NCBI GenBank assembly: GCA_917880885.1
Contig: OU862927.1
Location: 37,847,571 to 37,911,570, forward strand
DNA length: 64,000 nt
Source: Limnephilus marmoratus
Lineage: Eukaryota > Arthropoda > Insecta > Trichoptera > Limnephilidae
Direction: 5' to 3'
How positions within the stretch are numbered: position 1 is the first letter of the stretch; each line of letters begins with the position of its first letter. Of this stretch, positions 31,747 to 43,392 are shown in pieces. The notes under the pieces were generated by a model that was not told the DNA's origin, ran no database searches, and worked only from the letters and a program-made list of their open reading frames with translations. The position numbers were made by a program, and so were the translations under genes.

Positions 31747-32500
31747 ATTCCGGGCGCAGTGTCTCCAGGAATGACAGAATGGTATGAATTAATCCCTCCG
31801 AGTTAGAATCGAAATATGGTCTGAAATACCATTGGCCGTGTTTAAACTGTTAAGTGACCACATCTGAATAGCTAGGAACTTACTTATCAACCTTCCTGTT
31901 ACATCTCCACACCTTCAACCCTACCATCAACCACTCAACATACCCCAATTGGAACTCACGCGGTTATCATAAAATAAATACCCTTTGAGTTTTCTTTAAG
32001 AGTTGATTGATTGATAGTAAGGTTTTATGTTACTTGTATTCTGCAATAAAGAATTTTCTCTTTCTTCAAAACCTTCTTCAATTCATCGACAATAATTTAA
32101 TTCCAAGTTTTATCATCTCTTTATTCATATTCTCCATTCTTAGAAATACTTCGTAAACTTATCGATTCTGCCTGTCGCTGTTTTCCCCAATTCTCTGCGA
32201 AATTTCTATTTGTATGAAATGATTCCCTCCTAGTTTATGATATAAAACGTCCAAATGTTATTTCAGAGTCGGGAACAGGAAAAATTGAATATTTTCTCAC
32301 TTCACGCCGTTTCCGTGAAATTTCTTTGTGATGGATGATTTTTCATCTTAACTCCGTGATGAGTATGATGAACTGATGATGAAGGAAATTACAGAAAACC
32401 GTCACAAATGGCTTAACGAAATGACAAAACTTCTGACAAGATATTTTTGAATTCATTCAATAAAAATCTGAATTTTACGAGAAAGACATTTAAATTTTTT
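31747..32500. other. SINE remnants, otherwise no gene
   Basis: 31747-31795 continues the SINE-B interrupted by the CR1 element. 31825-31975 is a degraded SINE-A body (GGCCGTGTTTAAAC, CATCTGAATAGCTAGG, CATACCCCAATTGG). 31976-32500 has no recognisable feature. Confidence 0.5.
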
Positions 32501-32509
32501 TTTATTAGA

Positions 32510-32740
32510 AACTCTCTTTTTTGACTTTTAACAGTAAAATATTTATAGAAGAAGACAACACTATTAATCTAAACGAAAGTATGAAAGAGCATAAGACCCA
32601 GAAAAATAAAAAAAGATAACGGTCGCAACTGGCATACGAACCCAGAACCTCTTGCTATATCGGGACAAACTTAACAATTCTGCTACTGAGACCTCTTTTT
32701 TGTCAATCTCGTGTTTAAAATTTCAGAATTAACTCTCCCG
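32510..32740 (-). repeat. Family C tRNA-cassette repeat, degraded copy
   Basis: Same body as the 26 and 55 kb copies: AACTCTCTTTTTTGACTTTT near the outer end, the AACGAAAGTATGAAAGAG block, and a tRNA-like remnant at 32631-32693 whose B box is damaged (GTATGCCAG in place of the GGACTCGAACCC pattern). The flank CAATCTCGTG lies on the other side. It is the oldest-looking of the family. Confidence 0.65.
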
Positions 32741-33428
32741 CAGTCAACCGTGGCGGAAGGTGGACCTCAAAATTACTATACTTCTTATATCTACTTAAAT
32801 ACATGAAATATATATTTTAGGTATTCCTGCGCAAAGTATTAATACATAATGTGCCATTTAAAAAAATGTGAAAAAATCGTTGATCGCAGGAAAAAATATT
32901 TTGTCCAATATTGGTAATATTCCCTGCCCAATAAATGGACAAATAACAACAACAAAAAAAGACGAAAAAAAAGGAAAAAGTGGTTTCTGTGGTTTAAATG
33001 CCCCAAAAAATTGCATGGGATCATCGACCGACCCACATAGTTACGGACGTTATGTTTGGCATCTTGGCCTGTCGAGAGTTAACAATATTATCTTCGGCAA
33101 TTGTGCAAGTGTTCGATGAACTGGTTTGTAACCTAGATGTCTCGGTTAAATATATCTGATTTTTTTACACGGAATACCTATTGACCTTTTTATAAATTCC
33201 AAAATTGTTGTTAAACTAAACGAATTTATTGTTAACGAAAGTTGTTAAAATAAACATTGTAAGTTAACATAAACGAATATTGCTTGTATTAAAAATCAAA
33301 TTACGAGGATTTTCCGTGGTACTATTTATATTGTTATTTCATTGACCTCTTCCAGACAGGCTTTATTTCTTGATTTGTACTCATTAAAATTACCTACTTA
33401 GTTATGATTTGTGGGAAGGATGCATGAC
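32741..33428. other. No gene seen
   Basis: AT-rich sequence. A frame at 32868-33119 is Lys/Asn-rich and shows no motif. Nothing else supported. Confidence 0.35.
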
Positions 33429-33530
33429 GGCCCGCCGTAATGCAGCGGTAAGGCGCTTGATTCGCATTCCGAAGGTCGCTGGATCGAATCCCGGCGTGGT
33501 AAATAAATTTTATTTGATTAATGTGTGTAT
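33429..33530 (+). repeat. SINE-A, tRNA-derived head (split copy)
   Basis: A tRNA-like head (A box AATGCAGCGGTAAGG, B box GGATCGAATCCCGG) followed by TTTTATTTGATTAAT. The SINE body resumes at 34664 (TTTCACAATTTATTCATTG). The complete copy at 56458-56864 is continuous across this point, so about 1.1 kb of LINE sequence was inserted here. Confidence 0.8.
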
Positions 33531-34663
33531 TGTGGCTTGACTCGAACACATTAACTCTTAACATACAGAAAACAAAATACTTAACTCTCTAGTCTTACCA
33601 ATATCACAAAACCAAACCTACACCCAAAATTAAAAATACACGAATGTAATAACTCATCTCTGAACCGGAATTGCAACTGCCCATGCCTAGAATAAGTAAC
33701 AACTATCAAATATTTAGGATTAACCTTTGATACACACCTAAATTGGAAGCAACATATACTTAACACTACAAACAAAATCCGCAAATCTATTTACTTTTTC
33801 AAACAAACGCGCAATTTCCTTAACCTACATCTTTTAAAAACAATATATTACTCACTGTGCCAATCTCACATCGAATACGGAATTTTAGCTTGGGGTAACA
33901 CTTATTCTAATGCCCTCGACCCCATCATTAAAGCACAAAAACTAATAATAAAAATAATTCTTAAACTTCCTTTCACTACCAGCACCGATACGATCTTCAA
34001 TACTTTTAACGTTATGGACATTAAACAGCTCTACGCAAATCCATCTTACTTTATTTACATAAAAACAACAAAATCCTTTACAAACCAACACAAATGATAC
34101 ACAATACCCGACACAAAAATAAAGAACTTCTCCAAACTCCCTTTTCTAAAACCACCTTTGGACAAAAACACTTTAAATACATAGCTTGCAAACTACACAA
34201 TACACTTCCAACCACGATTAGACAAACTGAATCAATGACCAAATACAAACAAGATATAAAGAAATGGATTATAAGTATTGGACATCACACTACTGCTAAC
34301 ATCTGTAAAATAGATTACAAATAGACAGAATTACCATCTCACGTATGTCCTTACCCTTATTAAAGAACTAATAGTAAAATCCTATATGTATAATATAACT
34401 CCCTATATAGATTCTTCTCTTCCTTCACCTATATAATGCTCTCTTTATGATATTAACCCTCAATTTTAATCGTCTTTCTATTTGAATTGTATAAATCAGT
34501 ATGTATCTTACCTTAAATATTCTTATGTTATAATTAAATATTCTTATGTATGATACTCATTTATGTACCTCTACGCCTGTCTCAACACAGGTATACCCTA
34601 GTGCGACAGGCATCGAATAATGTAATGTAAACATACCTTATATAGATAAATAAATAAATAAAA
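33531..34663 (+). pseudogene. CR1-group LINE 3' fragment inserted in SINE-A
   Basis: Plus-strand reading with shifts gives YLGLTFDTHLNWKQHILN, SIYFFKQTRNFLNLHLL, IYYSLCQSHIEYGILAWGN and, in the frame 34094-34324, a C-terminal end with LHNTLPTTIRQTES. This is the RT thumb and C-terminal region of a CR1/Jockey-group LINE. The RT catalytic motifs are missing. The 3' UTR runs to AGATAAATAAATAAATAAAA at about 34640-34660, a usual tail. It is non-functional, cut at its 5' end, and lies within a SINE that it therefore postdates. Confidence 0.8.
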
Positions 34664-34970
34664 TTTCACAATTTATTCATTGAAAATAATATATAGTATA
34701 TTTGCGGCACGTTCCAGAGTGGAAGATACTCTCAGTATCGTCCTGGTGTAAGGCCACCATTCAAAATTGAAACGTTGCCTGAAATGGCTTTAGCCGTGTT
34801 TGGTGACCAGATCTGAATACCCAGGTACTTCCCCACCTTACCTTCCTTTTCCCTATCTCCTTCCCTCCCCGCTACCTTCAGCCTCACAACATACCATAGT
34901 CCCGCTGGCTCCAGACGGGAGCAGTTGGGACTCTTGTGTGGTATTCATGTAAAAAAAAGGAATTTTGTTG
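34664..34970 (+). repeat. SINE-A body and 3' end (split copy)
   Basis: Continues the SINE begun at 33429: TTTGCGGCACGTTCCAGAG, TAGCCGTGTTTGGTGACC, GGAGCAGTTGGGACTCTTG, ending in ATTCATGTAAAAAAAA. Similarity to 56560-56864 is high throughout. Confidence 0.8.
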
Positions 34971-35639
34971 CAAAATATATGTAGTTTTTTGTGTCATTTT
35001 GATTCAATCTAGAGTAATGTAAACTCTTTAGTATACTAATCCAAGTGAGAGCTCGTACGTCCATCATTTATGGTCCTCCTCTTTCATCTCCTGTATTTTG
35101 CATCAAAACGAAAGAGACAGAAGATACTAGAACGATGACATCACATACGAGTTCTCACCTTCCGACCTTTCTCTTTCACATCTTATTCTCCCTCACCCCT
35201 CCCTTCATTCTCACAACATATCCAACTTAGGAATTTGATACTTGTCTTCGAGCAGTTGGTACCTGCCTGCGATGTTCACATTAAAAAAACAACCTTAAAT
35301 AATTTTTACGAGGCGTAAAGATGAAACCAAAAATCACTTAAGCAAACGTTTAAATTATTCTGAGTGGTGCCATCAACGGGGAGCACGATTCTGTTGTCTT
35401 ACTGTAACAATAAAATATATGATATTTCGCCTTCACCGCTGAAAAATGATAATGTCCCTCCTTTGCAGGAGATAAAACCCCCTCAGTCATCTCTCCATAA
35501 TGAACGGTTCTCTTCGCCGGTAACTGTTATGTTTCTTCATTCCCGGAAACTGGCGGAGAAATGTGGAAGTGAAAGAATGGCAAAAAGATAAATGTGGTCG
35601 GTAAGAGAGATTTTTGTTTTTTACTAAATTTTTATTTTT
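34971..35639. other. Degraded SINE and no gene
   Basis: 35040-35290 resembles the last half of SINE-A (CTCACAACATATCC, GAGCAGTTGG, TTCACAT) with many changes. 35290-35639 shows nothing I can name. Confidence 0.4.
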
Positions 35640-36540
35640 GTATTCTTTAAACTTTTAGATCCACTTCTAATGAAACCTTGGGGCACACTTGCGACTTGTA
35701 CAGTGTTAGCGGTTGTGTACTATTAAAGTATCTGCGGGCTCCTTACAGTATGCCCAGCTTCTGATAGGCTAACTTAACTCTGGCTTCGATGGAGCCGCCG
35801 TACTTGAGCTGATCTCGAATTACACCAAGCCCATCAATGGAATGCCTGTTCGGAGGATTGCTTTCGTTGAAGGAGACTAGATTTTCATTACGATCCCCTT
35901 TAGACGTAATCAAACTTCATTAAGTATTAGACACATTAAATACAACGAGATTATTTTTACCCCAAGAGGAAACACTCTTGAGGTAACCGTCCATTCTTTA
36001 CTTTAAGGTTAAACTTCACGTACGTTATAAATGTTATAATGTACGCATTCACAGATGGCGCCAATTAAATTATTTTAGGTTTTTAATACTTTTTGCACGT
36101 TACGCTATAAAATATTAAGGTATATTAATTGTTTGCGCCCGTACATATTTAATATGAATATAAATAAATAGTTTTGTCCGTAAACAAACCCAAATTTTCC
36201 AAGAAAGGTTTGGGTAATAAAAACCTAAAATAATTTTATTGGTGTCATCTGTAAAAGCGTAGATTATGACGTATGTGATGTTTAACCTTAAAACCCTCCG
36301 AGCCGTTGGCGTTTGTGAGCCCTTTAGGGGCTTTTTAAACAAAAAGCTATTAGGAACTATACTTAACAATGAATTGGTAGGTACACACGACAAAAGGTCA
36401 TTGATGTGCAATAAAAACAAAGTCGAGGTCAGAACTAATCCCTGTGGGACGACAGCACATAACGAGTGCTGGGTTAAACCATCAGCAACCCTCCGAACCG
36501 ACCTCTCCCTCAAAAAGTCGGAAATCCACGTACCAAGAAC
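35640..36540 (-). pseudogene. LINE RT and C-terminal fragments, broken
   Basis: The minus strand at 36115-36513 shows RERSVRRVADG, VVPQGLVLTSTLFLLHINDL and FTDDTN, an RT fingers/palm piece with a changed YADD (TDD). Further along, 35650-35880 reads IDGLGVIRDQLKYGGSIEAR and YQKLGIL, KARRYFNSTQ, the post-palm region of the same family. The latter matches 48405-48545 on the plus strand. Pieces are separated by unrelated-looking sequence and shifts. It is non-functional. Confidence 0.7.
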
Positions 36541-37014
36541 ATAGATACGTCGAGCTGCTTGTATTGCCAGGCAGTAAAATGTTGAGTTTCATTCGAATTA
36601 GATTTTGGAATCAGTTTTGGAAAATTAAAAGCGGTTAGCGCTTTTTTGTCAACGAAGCATACGTGGTATGAATTTAAATTGAACTTTGATGTTAATTAAT
36701 TGTAACAGCTCATAAATATTTCCATTATATGAATTTCACAGATCCGTGGATATCTTTTGAACCCCACAATGGAGGCCATTAAACGAATCAGCGTGTGATT
36801 CTTCTCCACCGTTTCATGACTTTTATTATTCGAGTAAATCGCGTTTATCACGCCTTGTGTCACGCCCCCAACGGTAATGAGATTTTTTATTAGAAAAATA
36901 AATTTTGTGCGTATTCCTAAGATGTTTTATTTATTCATAAGTATTCCGAACGACAGTTGTTGTAACTCTTGTTTTGAAGGTTTAACAATGTTAAGGAACA
37001 TTATTTATTACTGA
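36541..37014. other. No gene seen
   Basis: AT-rich sequence without a recognised feature. Confidence 0.35.
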
Positions 37015-37430
37015 AGAACTAATTAGGCGACTTGAGGCATTCGAGATGTGGATCTACAGAAGAATACTTAAAATAAGCTGGATGGGCAGGGTTACGAATG
37101 AAGATGTTATATTTCGGATGAATCAAGAAAAAGAAGTAATTAAAACTATAAAATTCCGAAATCCTCAATATCTTGGACATGTGGTGAAACATCCAGAGAA
37201 GTATGAGATCTTGCATCTCATATTGCTGGGAAAGATTGCCGGAAGACGGGGCCCTGGAAGAAGGAGAACCTCATGGCTGAAAAACCTGAGACAGTGGTTT
37301 GGTCAGTCTACCGTAGAGCTTCAGGGCCGCAGTAAACAAAGTCCGCATAGCCAATATGATAGCCAACGTTCGTTGAACGGACAGGGCACAAGAAGAAGAA
37401 GAAGTAAGGAATACCAGTACTAATAAATAT
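37015..37430 (+). pseudogene. LINE C-terminal fragment, best copy of its family
   Basis: A frame open for 125 codons (37046-37423) follows a LEAFEM segment. It reads MWIYRRILKISWMGRVTNED, then PQYLGHVVKHPEKYEI, GRRGPGRRRTSWLKNLRQW, and ends in an Arg-rich TRRRRSK tail. This is the conserved C-terminal part of an insect LINE ORF2. RT and endonuclease are absent; it is a short 5'-truncated copy. It is better preserved than the copy at 13070-13440, which has several stops. Confidence 0.8.
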
Positions 37431-38887
37431 AATGATGTCAGGATGAAAGGCGTGAAATTTACAGACCAATCACTACCAGAATTGCACACAGACATAATTT
37501 ATGTATTTGCAGATAATTACAAAAAATCTGTGTTATTATAGGTTTAAATTTTAGGGTTTTTTAAATGCGGGTTAATTAAATTACATGTTGGAGAACATGT
37601 TAGGTTAGGTTAAGTAAGGTTAGGTTAGGTTTCTTAAAATTTTGATTTATTCTAGTTTATTCACATAAACAATGTCTGGAAACTCTCAGTACAAGCGGGA
37701 AATTGATAAATCTCCCTCTTAATTCGATACAATTTTTCGGTAGGTATATTTTTTTATTTATTTAGCCAAATAGCATAGTAACAAATAAAAAAAAACACTA
37801 TTTTATAGCAGGGTAATTAAATTAAATCATTCCACGCTTTTCTTCTGTAAATACAATGAGTCTTTATTGGGTAGGTACAATCAATTTACACAAGTTGTAA
37901 GGGCGTGTAAATAGCCCCTGACACGAGGGAATGACTACCTTTTGTAAATTAAGGAAAGTTGAAATCTTCCCCATGTGACACAAAACAGTCTACACAGCAA
38001 TTCCAAAATCCTAAGTGAAAACAGAACAATACTCACTCAGAGAATGCAGCTCTTGTATGATGTCCAGCACAAAACGACACTAGTTTTCATTCAAATTATC
38101 GATTTCTGCCAAGGCGGTATTGCATAATCTCAACAGATGTTTTGCACAGCAAGGAAGTTTCAACAATGAATATAAATTCGCATATTAATAATACGTGCCA
38201 AAATCTTAGGTACAACAATAATTCAATTATTGGGTGAATTATTTGATAATGACTGACTAGGAGTGACATCTCTTGGCTTTCACTAACACTCACGTCGGAA
38301 GTAATTGCCTGCTTCACAGAGGTAAAAAAATGCATGAATATACTGAATTTCAATGTCACATAGGTAAATTCAATATAATACAAAAACCATAGATGGCGCC
38401 CTCATGGTCCCGTAGCATAAATTATTAATTTAAAAGAAATTAATGCCCAAATGGATTTAAATATATTTATGGCGCGTATCCACAAGTAGACAGTTCAATA
38501 ATCGTAAAAACAGTAGTAACTTAAACGAAAAAACTACAACAGTAGTTTTATGGTTATTATTCCAATAATAACTTCAAAGGAAACTAATTATCCCTTAATT
38601 ACTCGTCACTTGATACCAAAAGATTCACGAGTATATTCTCTTTCTGGAGACCTGAAGTTACGCGGGACACCCCGGCGGGTAAACTTAATATTTTACGATT
38701 ACACACGACCTTTTATGGGTCGATCCATATATGAAAAACCCTAACGGCGGGATGCAACCTCTGGCCAATACAATCCCTCGTCTCTAAGAGACAGCAATGC
38801 GGAAAGTATTCGATCAAAGGACGACAAGGAAAGTATTCGATCGTTGAACTTGTCAATATGCGCTCGAAATAAAGAGATATGTTACAA
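37431..38887. other. No gene; short TTAGG-like tract
   Basis: No coding signal. 37600-37629 holds six in-phase pentamers, four of them TTAGG. 37672-37720 resembles the right end of the TIR element at 25257-25310. The rest is unassigned AT-rich DNA. Confidence 0.45.
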
Positions 38888-39215
38888 TTTTTATTTTTTT
38901 ACATTAGCTCCACACAGGAGGCCCTGAGTAAACAACATCCACTCAGACCTTAGTCATCTTTGGGATTGCTATGTGGAGGGCCTTTTTAAGAAAGGAAAGA
39001 TAGGAAATTCTGGGAAGGAAAAGGGTTTGAGGGGTGGGTAAGAATTGTGGGGTTGATGTGTTCAGAACGTCATACATTCATCACTCCCCCTGCTAAGTCA
39101 CTAAATGTAGCGAACCACTTGAGGTGACCAATGGCAGATGTGTTGATTAGCCAAAAAATCGATCCTGGGGCGGCAGCACCCATACCCTCCTACCAAAATG
39201 TTGATATACTCAGTT
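38888..39215 (-). repeat. SINE-B, near complete
   Basis: Read on the minus strand the element begins near 39215 with TGGGTGCTGCCGCCCC, passes the CTTAGCAGG block and ends with GTGTGGAGCTAATGT followed by an A run (T run on the plus strand, from 38888). The same order, orientation reversed, is seen at 57125-57515. An A tail and repeated copies support a SINE; the tRNA or other RNA origin of the head is not clear to me. Confidence 0.7.
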
Positions 39216-39684
39216 CGTTTTTTTTTAAATATGATGTAGATCACCTGTTTCCCGCTTGTCATACGAGTTTCCGAAAACTACACACAACAAAAAATTAAAA
39301 ATTTAAATATAAAAATCTGTCAATGTTCACTAACTATCCTAGTTCATCCACTGTAAGACACCCAGTAAGTTAGACCTGTTTTGTAATGCGCGGCATTAGT
39401 TTGCATAGTCAACATCACTTACCTTTAACTTCACTAGAATATAATATTGTAATAGAATTTCTAACGAACGGATTAGAAGAGATCAGGTAGCAAATCCCGC
39501 AGAAGCTTATCTTTAAGCATTAGCTTAGTCTCAAGGATCCAGCATACCTTCACTTTGAGATCTACAGGATATAGAACAAGGAAACTACAACCCCTGGATC
39601 CTGAAAGGAAGTTCATAACTTTGTAGGTGACCGAATAACAGTACATACATTGGAGTTGTTCATAAAATTACTCTCAATAACTAT

Positions 39685-39885
39685 ATACTCGTGTACAATA
39701 AGACCACCCATTCTGAATTGAAAAGTTATGGCCAGATCTGAATAGCCAGATACTTGCACACCTTCCTTTTTCCCGTCTCCTTCCCCTCCCTACTACCTCC
39801 AGCCTCATAACATACCTCAATTGGGGATGCCGGCTCCAGGGAGGGAGCAGTTGGAACTCTTGTGAGGTATTCACACAAAAAAATA
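39685..39885 (+). repeat. SINE-A, 5'-truncated copy
   Basis: Shares CCAGATCTGAATAGCCAG, CATACCTCAATTGGGGATGC and GGAGCAGTTGGAACTCTTG with the other copies and ends in an A run. The tRNA-like head is missing. Confidence 0.75.
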
Positions 39886-40072
39886 TATTTAAAAAATAAA
39901 TCGTACTATAATGTACAAGGTTGAAATTGATTCCGGAATGCCACTCTAGACACGTAATACCTGAGTCTCAACGCGCTCAATCTACCTACCAAATGCACAG
40001 TAAACACAAGGCACTCACGATTAGGGTTACCATTTAGAAAATTGAAAAGTCCCGTCAAAATGCCTTGGAAGA

Positions 40073-40195
40073 GGAATGTGGGGAAGTACTTGGCTATTCA
40101 GATCTGGTCACCAAACGCTGCTAAAGCCATTTCAAGCAACGTTTCAATTCTGAATGGTGGTCTTACACCAGGGAGAACTCTGGAACGTACCGCAA
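40073..40195 (-). repeat. SINE-A fragment inside the hAT remnant
   Basis: Minus-strand match to the middle of SINE-A, from the TTCCAGAG block through TGGTGACCAGATCTG to AGCCAAGTAC. Both ends of the SINE are missing here. Confidence 0.7.
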
Positions 40196-40603
40196 ACTTA
40201 CTAATATTATAAACGCGAAAAGTGAACTTGTATAGACTTGTAGCGACTTTGTATGGATGTATGGGTGTTTGTTACTCTTTCACGCAAAAACTACTGAATG
40301 GATTTTAATGAAACTTTACAATAATATACTCAGAATAACATATAGGCTTTATATAATGGTAAGTTCTGGCGTTATGAAATAACCCTTCCCCTTCCTCTTC
40401 CCCACAGTCCAAAAAAATTCCGGACATTTTAATCATTTCGATGATGTATAGCCATTCGATGAAATAACAGCCGTTAATTCATTTATATCCCAACAAAACG
40501 ATGCATTTTTTAGTATGATGGTCCATATAATGTGGGTTACCATTTTTACAAACTTCACAATCACTAGATTGCCCACTCTATTGTGTGTTTGCGAGTTCAT
40601 TTT

Positions 40604-40818
40604 TACTATCCAAGCTCAAAACGCAAGGTAGAAAGAGTGTTTTCTCTAATGGGAGCACAGTGGACAAAAGAGCGTAATAGATTTTATCTATACCCTCAGG
40701 TAGATCGTTGTTGATGGTTCAATATAACCTTAAAACTATAAGCTGCGAAGAATTCTATAAGAAAACTTTGAATGAACGGGAGCTGCTCCGTCAAGTATCT
40801 GGCGCTAAAAAATATTAA
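40604..40818 (+). pseudogene. hAT transposase C-terminal dimerisation region
   Basis: The frame reads VERVFSLMGAQWTKERNRF, the signature of the hAT C-terminal dimerisation domain. A one- or two-base shift leads to the second frame, which reads SLLMVQYNLKTISCEEFY, then ELLRQVSGAKKY and the stop at 40816-40818. That is the usual end of such transposases. The rest of the protein is missing, so it is a remnant of a formerly autonomous element. Confidence 0.8.
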
Positions 40819-41143
40819 AATTTATATATTTGTCCAAAACGAGGAATAAGTTTTGAAGAAGATATCTTATGTTTGAACTTGTTGATTGTTTGCAACTGTA
40901 ATTAAAATTTATGGTTTGATCTCCACGAGTTGATTGTTAAAAAAGATTTATATTTTGTTTTTAGATGAATGGAAATTAATAGCGTGTTCCGTTACAACTT
41001 ATTTGATATTACTTATGTAAGTTTTATTACCCATTTTCCATCTAAACCAACAAATCCGGACAAATTAAAGGGCTGGACAAAGTCCGGACTAAAGGCTAGA
41101 AGTCCGGACGTGTCCGGACTAATCCGGACGGATGGTAACCCTA

Positions 41144-41884
41144 CTCTTGATATTTCTTGTGGTGACTGAGGGACCCTCTTGTCAGCTTTGCAGTACGTAT
41201 CTAACCACATGCATTTATTTTAAAATTTCTTATGATGCACTACATAAATGTTTCTATCTATGCGTCGATCCGATCTTTCACCACGACAATTTCATCTGAC
41301 GTTGATTATTGTCTTTCGACAGCCGTAGGTACATGTATGCGCAGGTGCGTATCCAATGAAACCTTTAGATACTATCCGACACTCGGCAACAGAAATAACG
41401 CATCGAGACTGAGTTGGTGTCACGGTACATTATATGAAAACGCCTCTCGTTTCCTCATAATGGCATTATTTAACACAGAACCCCCACGGAATATAATTTT
41501 GAACATTAATTTCGAAACGGAGATCTCGTTTCCCTCACTAAAGCAAATGCTATCACTATGCAAACACTCTCCACCTTCTGTAGGCTGTTGACCTCAACCA
41601 GGTACTTCATTAAATTATCTAGTCTCCCGATTAATTGGTGTATTAATCAGGAGAGAGGCTCTGCTCTCAACCCACTCAAACAGGTGACTATCATTAACGC
41701 CAGAACCCATACATACCCTGTATCTATAGTCCTTTAATGATCTCTTGTAAGGAGTCTATACAATTGCCGTACTAGTAGTTCCATGAACAGTGCACCTCGA
41801 TTCCAAAAAATATGTTTCTATTTTTCTTTTATTTAATAAATCAAAACCAAAGTTTCCTCGAAAGTATTAAGAATTGTAAGGAAG
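41144..41884. other. No gene seen
   Basis: A frame of 119 codons (41232-41591) has no recognisable motif and sits among repeats; I do not support it as a gene. Nothing else identified. Confidence 0.35.
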
Positions 41885-42410
41885 TACTTAATACATTCTT
41901 ATTCCTTGCGCTGTCCCAACTCATTGCCTAGGTAGGCTGTTGGGGTCGGCTCTTCTCGTTCTCAGGTTGTAATTTCTTCTGTTCTGAGTATCGCCTTCAT
42001 CCAGGCCGTTTCTCTGAAGAATTTTGGAGCAATGAGTCATCCAGGAGCTCTTCGGTCTTCCTCTGGATGACTGTCGAAGAAGCTCCATAGACATTACCTG
42101 CCTCACTGTGTGGTCTGATGGTCTCCGTCTTATGTGTCCATACCATCTCAACTGTCGTTCCTCCAGTTTACTATTTATGTCTGAGACACCCAGGCTATCA
42201 CGAATGCGTGAACTTTTGATTTTATCTTTAAGTGATACTCCTGCCGACCATCTAAGCAATAGCATTTCTGCTGTTTCGAGTTGCCTAGAGTAGGAGTTGT
42301 ACATAGTCCAGCATTCGGAGCCATACATTATTGCGGGTCTTGCAATAGTCTGGTATATCTTTCCTTTAAGTTTTATAGGCATTTTGGAGTCACACAATAT
42401 TCCTGTTACG
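41885..42410 (-). pseudogene. RTE-type LINE C-terminal fragment
   Basis: A minus-strand frame of 158 codons (41921-42397) begins in the connection after the RT palm and reads KLKGKIYQTIARPAIMYGSE, AEMLLLRWSAGV, ERQLRWYGHIRRRPSD, SRGRPKSSWMTH and NYNLRTRRADPN. This is typical of RTE-clade LINEs. The frame is intact to its stop, but the endonuclease and RT core are gone. Sister copy: 18400-18920. Confidence 0.85.
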
Positions 42411-42649
42411 GATCTAAATTACTGAAGTACTTAAATACCTACCTACTTAAATAAAAACCATGTATTACATAACATTTTATCTGCCTTTTTTTCAAATACA
42501 ATTTGTCCAAAGAATCGTCACTGACTCAATGACAATTCTTTCTTTCAAATTTTCTTCTTGCAGGTAAGTACCATAAAATTCGATTATTAAAACGATTTGA
42601 AAAAATAATCTTTGAATTAGTTTAATTAAAAATTTAAAGAATAGTCTTT

Positions 42650-43392
42650 ACTGATACGTAGTATTAGGGGTTTGGCTCTCGACCAGCAATCTCAAGGTCA
42701 CAGGTTTAAATCTTGAGCGAGTAAATTTTATTTGTTTTTTTTTTTTTACATTATCTCCACACAGGAGGTTCTAAGGAAAATAAATTCCCTCAGGGCCTAT
42801 GTCATCTTAGGGGATGCCGTGTGGAGGGTTTTTTGAGGAAAGGAAGAAGAGAAAGTTCTGAGAAATAGGTTTGAGGTGTGGGTAGGAATCTGGGGGTTAG
42901 TGTGCCCGGAAGTGACGGATGTATAAATCCATCCCTTCAAATGCGGTGCAAGGCGGTGGGTCGAGGTATTCTGGCTGGAGAGGTGAACCCCATGAACCCA
43001 GGCATACCTGCTAAGTCACCAAGATTGAATAGTATTATTTAAAAATTTAATAATTTTAAATAATTTAAGATACATTTGCTGCTAAGTCACCTAGATTGAA
43101 TTGTGTTATTTCACAATTCAATAAGTAAAAATAATTTAAGGTATATTTGCTGTACGTTCCAGAGACGAAGATAGTCTCAGTATCGCCCTTATTTTTTTAT
43201 CAGATCTGAAACGATTTGGTGACCAGATCTCAAACGCCAAATAGGTACTTTCTAACCATGTCTTATCTCTTTCCCTCCAGACTACTTTCAACCGCACAGC
43301 ATACCCAATTGGGGAAGTCTCACAATCTAATTAGGAATGCTCCAGGCAGTTGGGAGCAGTTGGTACACTTGTGCGGTATTCACATATTTTTT
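42650..43392 (+). repeat. SINE-A split by a SINE-B and a local duplication
   Basis: A tRNA-like head at 42650-42732 (GGTTTAAATCTTGAGCG B-box-like) is followed by a minus-strand SINE-B (42733-43025). The SINE-A body resumes about 43095 (TGTTATTTCACAATTC) and runs to 43392. A roughly 70 bp direct duplication (43007-43076 and 43077-43150), beginning TGCTAAGTCACC, lies at the junction. Confidence 0.7.

Larger units (their letters stand above)
40022..41143 (+). mobile_element. hAT remnant with nested SINE-A
   Basis: The ends are TAGGGTTACCAT at 40022 and its reverse complement at 41132-41143. Flanks CTCACGAT and CTCTTGAT match at six of eight bases, as expected of an old hAT target duplication. 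Near the right end GTCCGGAC-type repeats form a secondary palindrome. Inside lie the C-terminal end of a hAT transposase and a minus-strand SINE-A piece (40073-40195), followed by a widespread insect repeat (ACGCAAAAACTACTGAATGG, about 40284). About 1.12 kb, non-autonomous. Confidence 0.72.

Noticed and set aside
41232..41591. 119-codon frame as a host gene
   Set aside because: No motif, no supporting context, and such lengths occur by chance in 64 kb.
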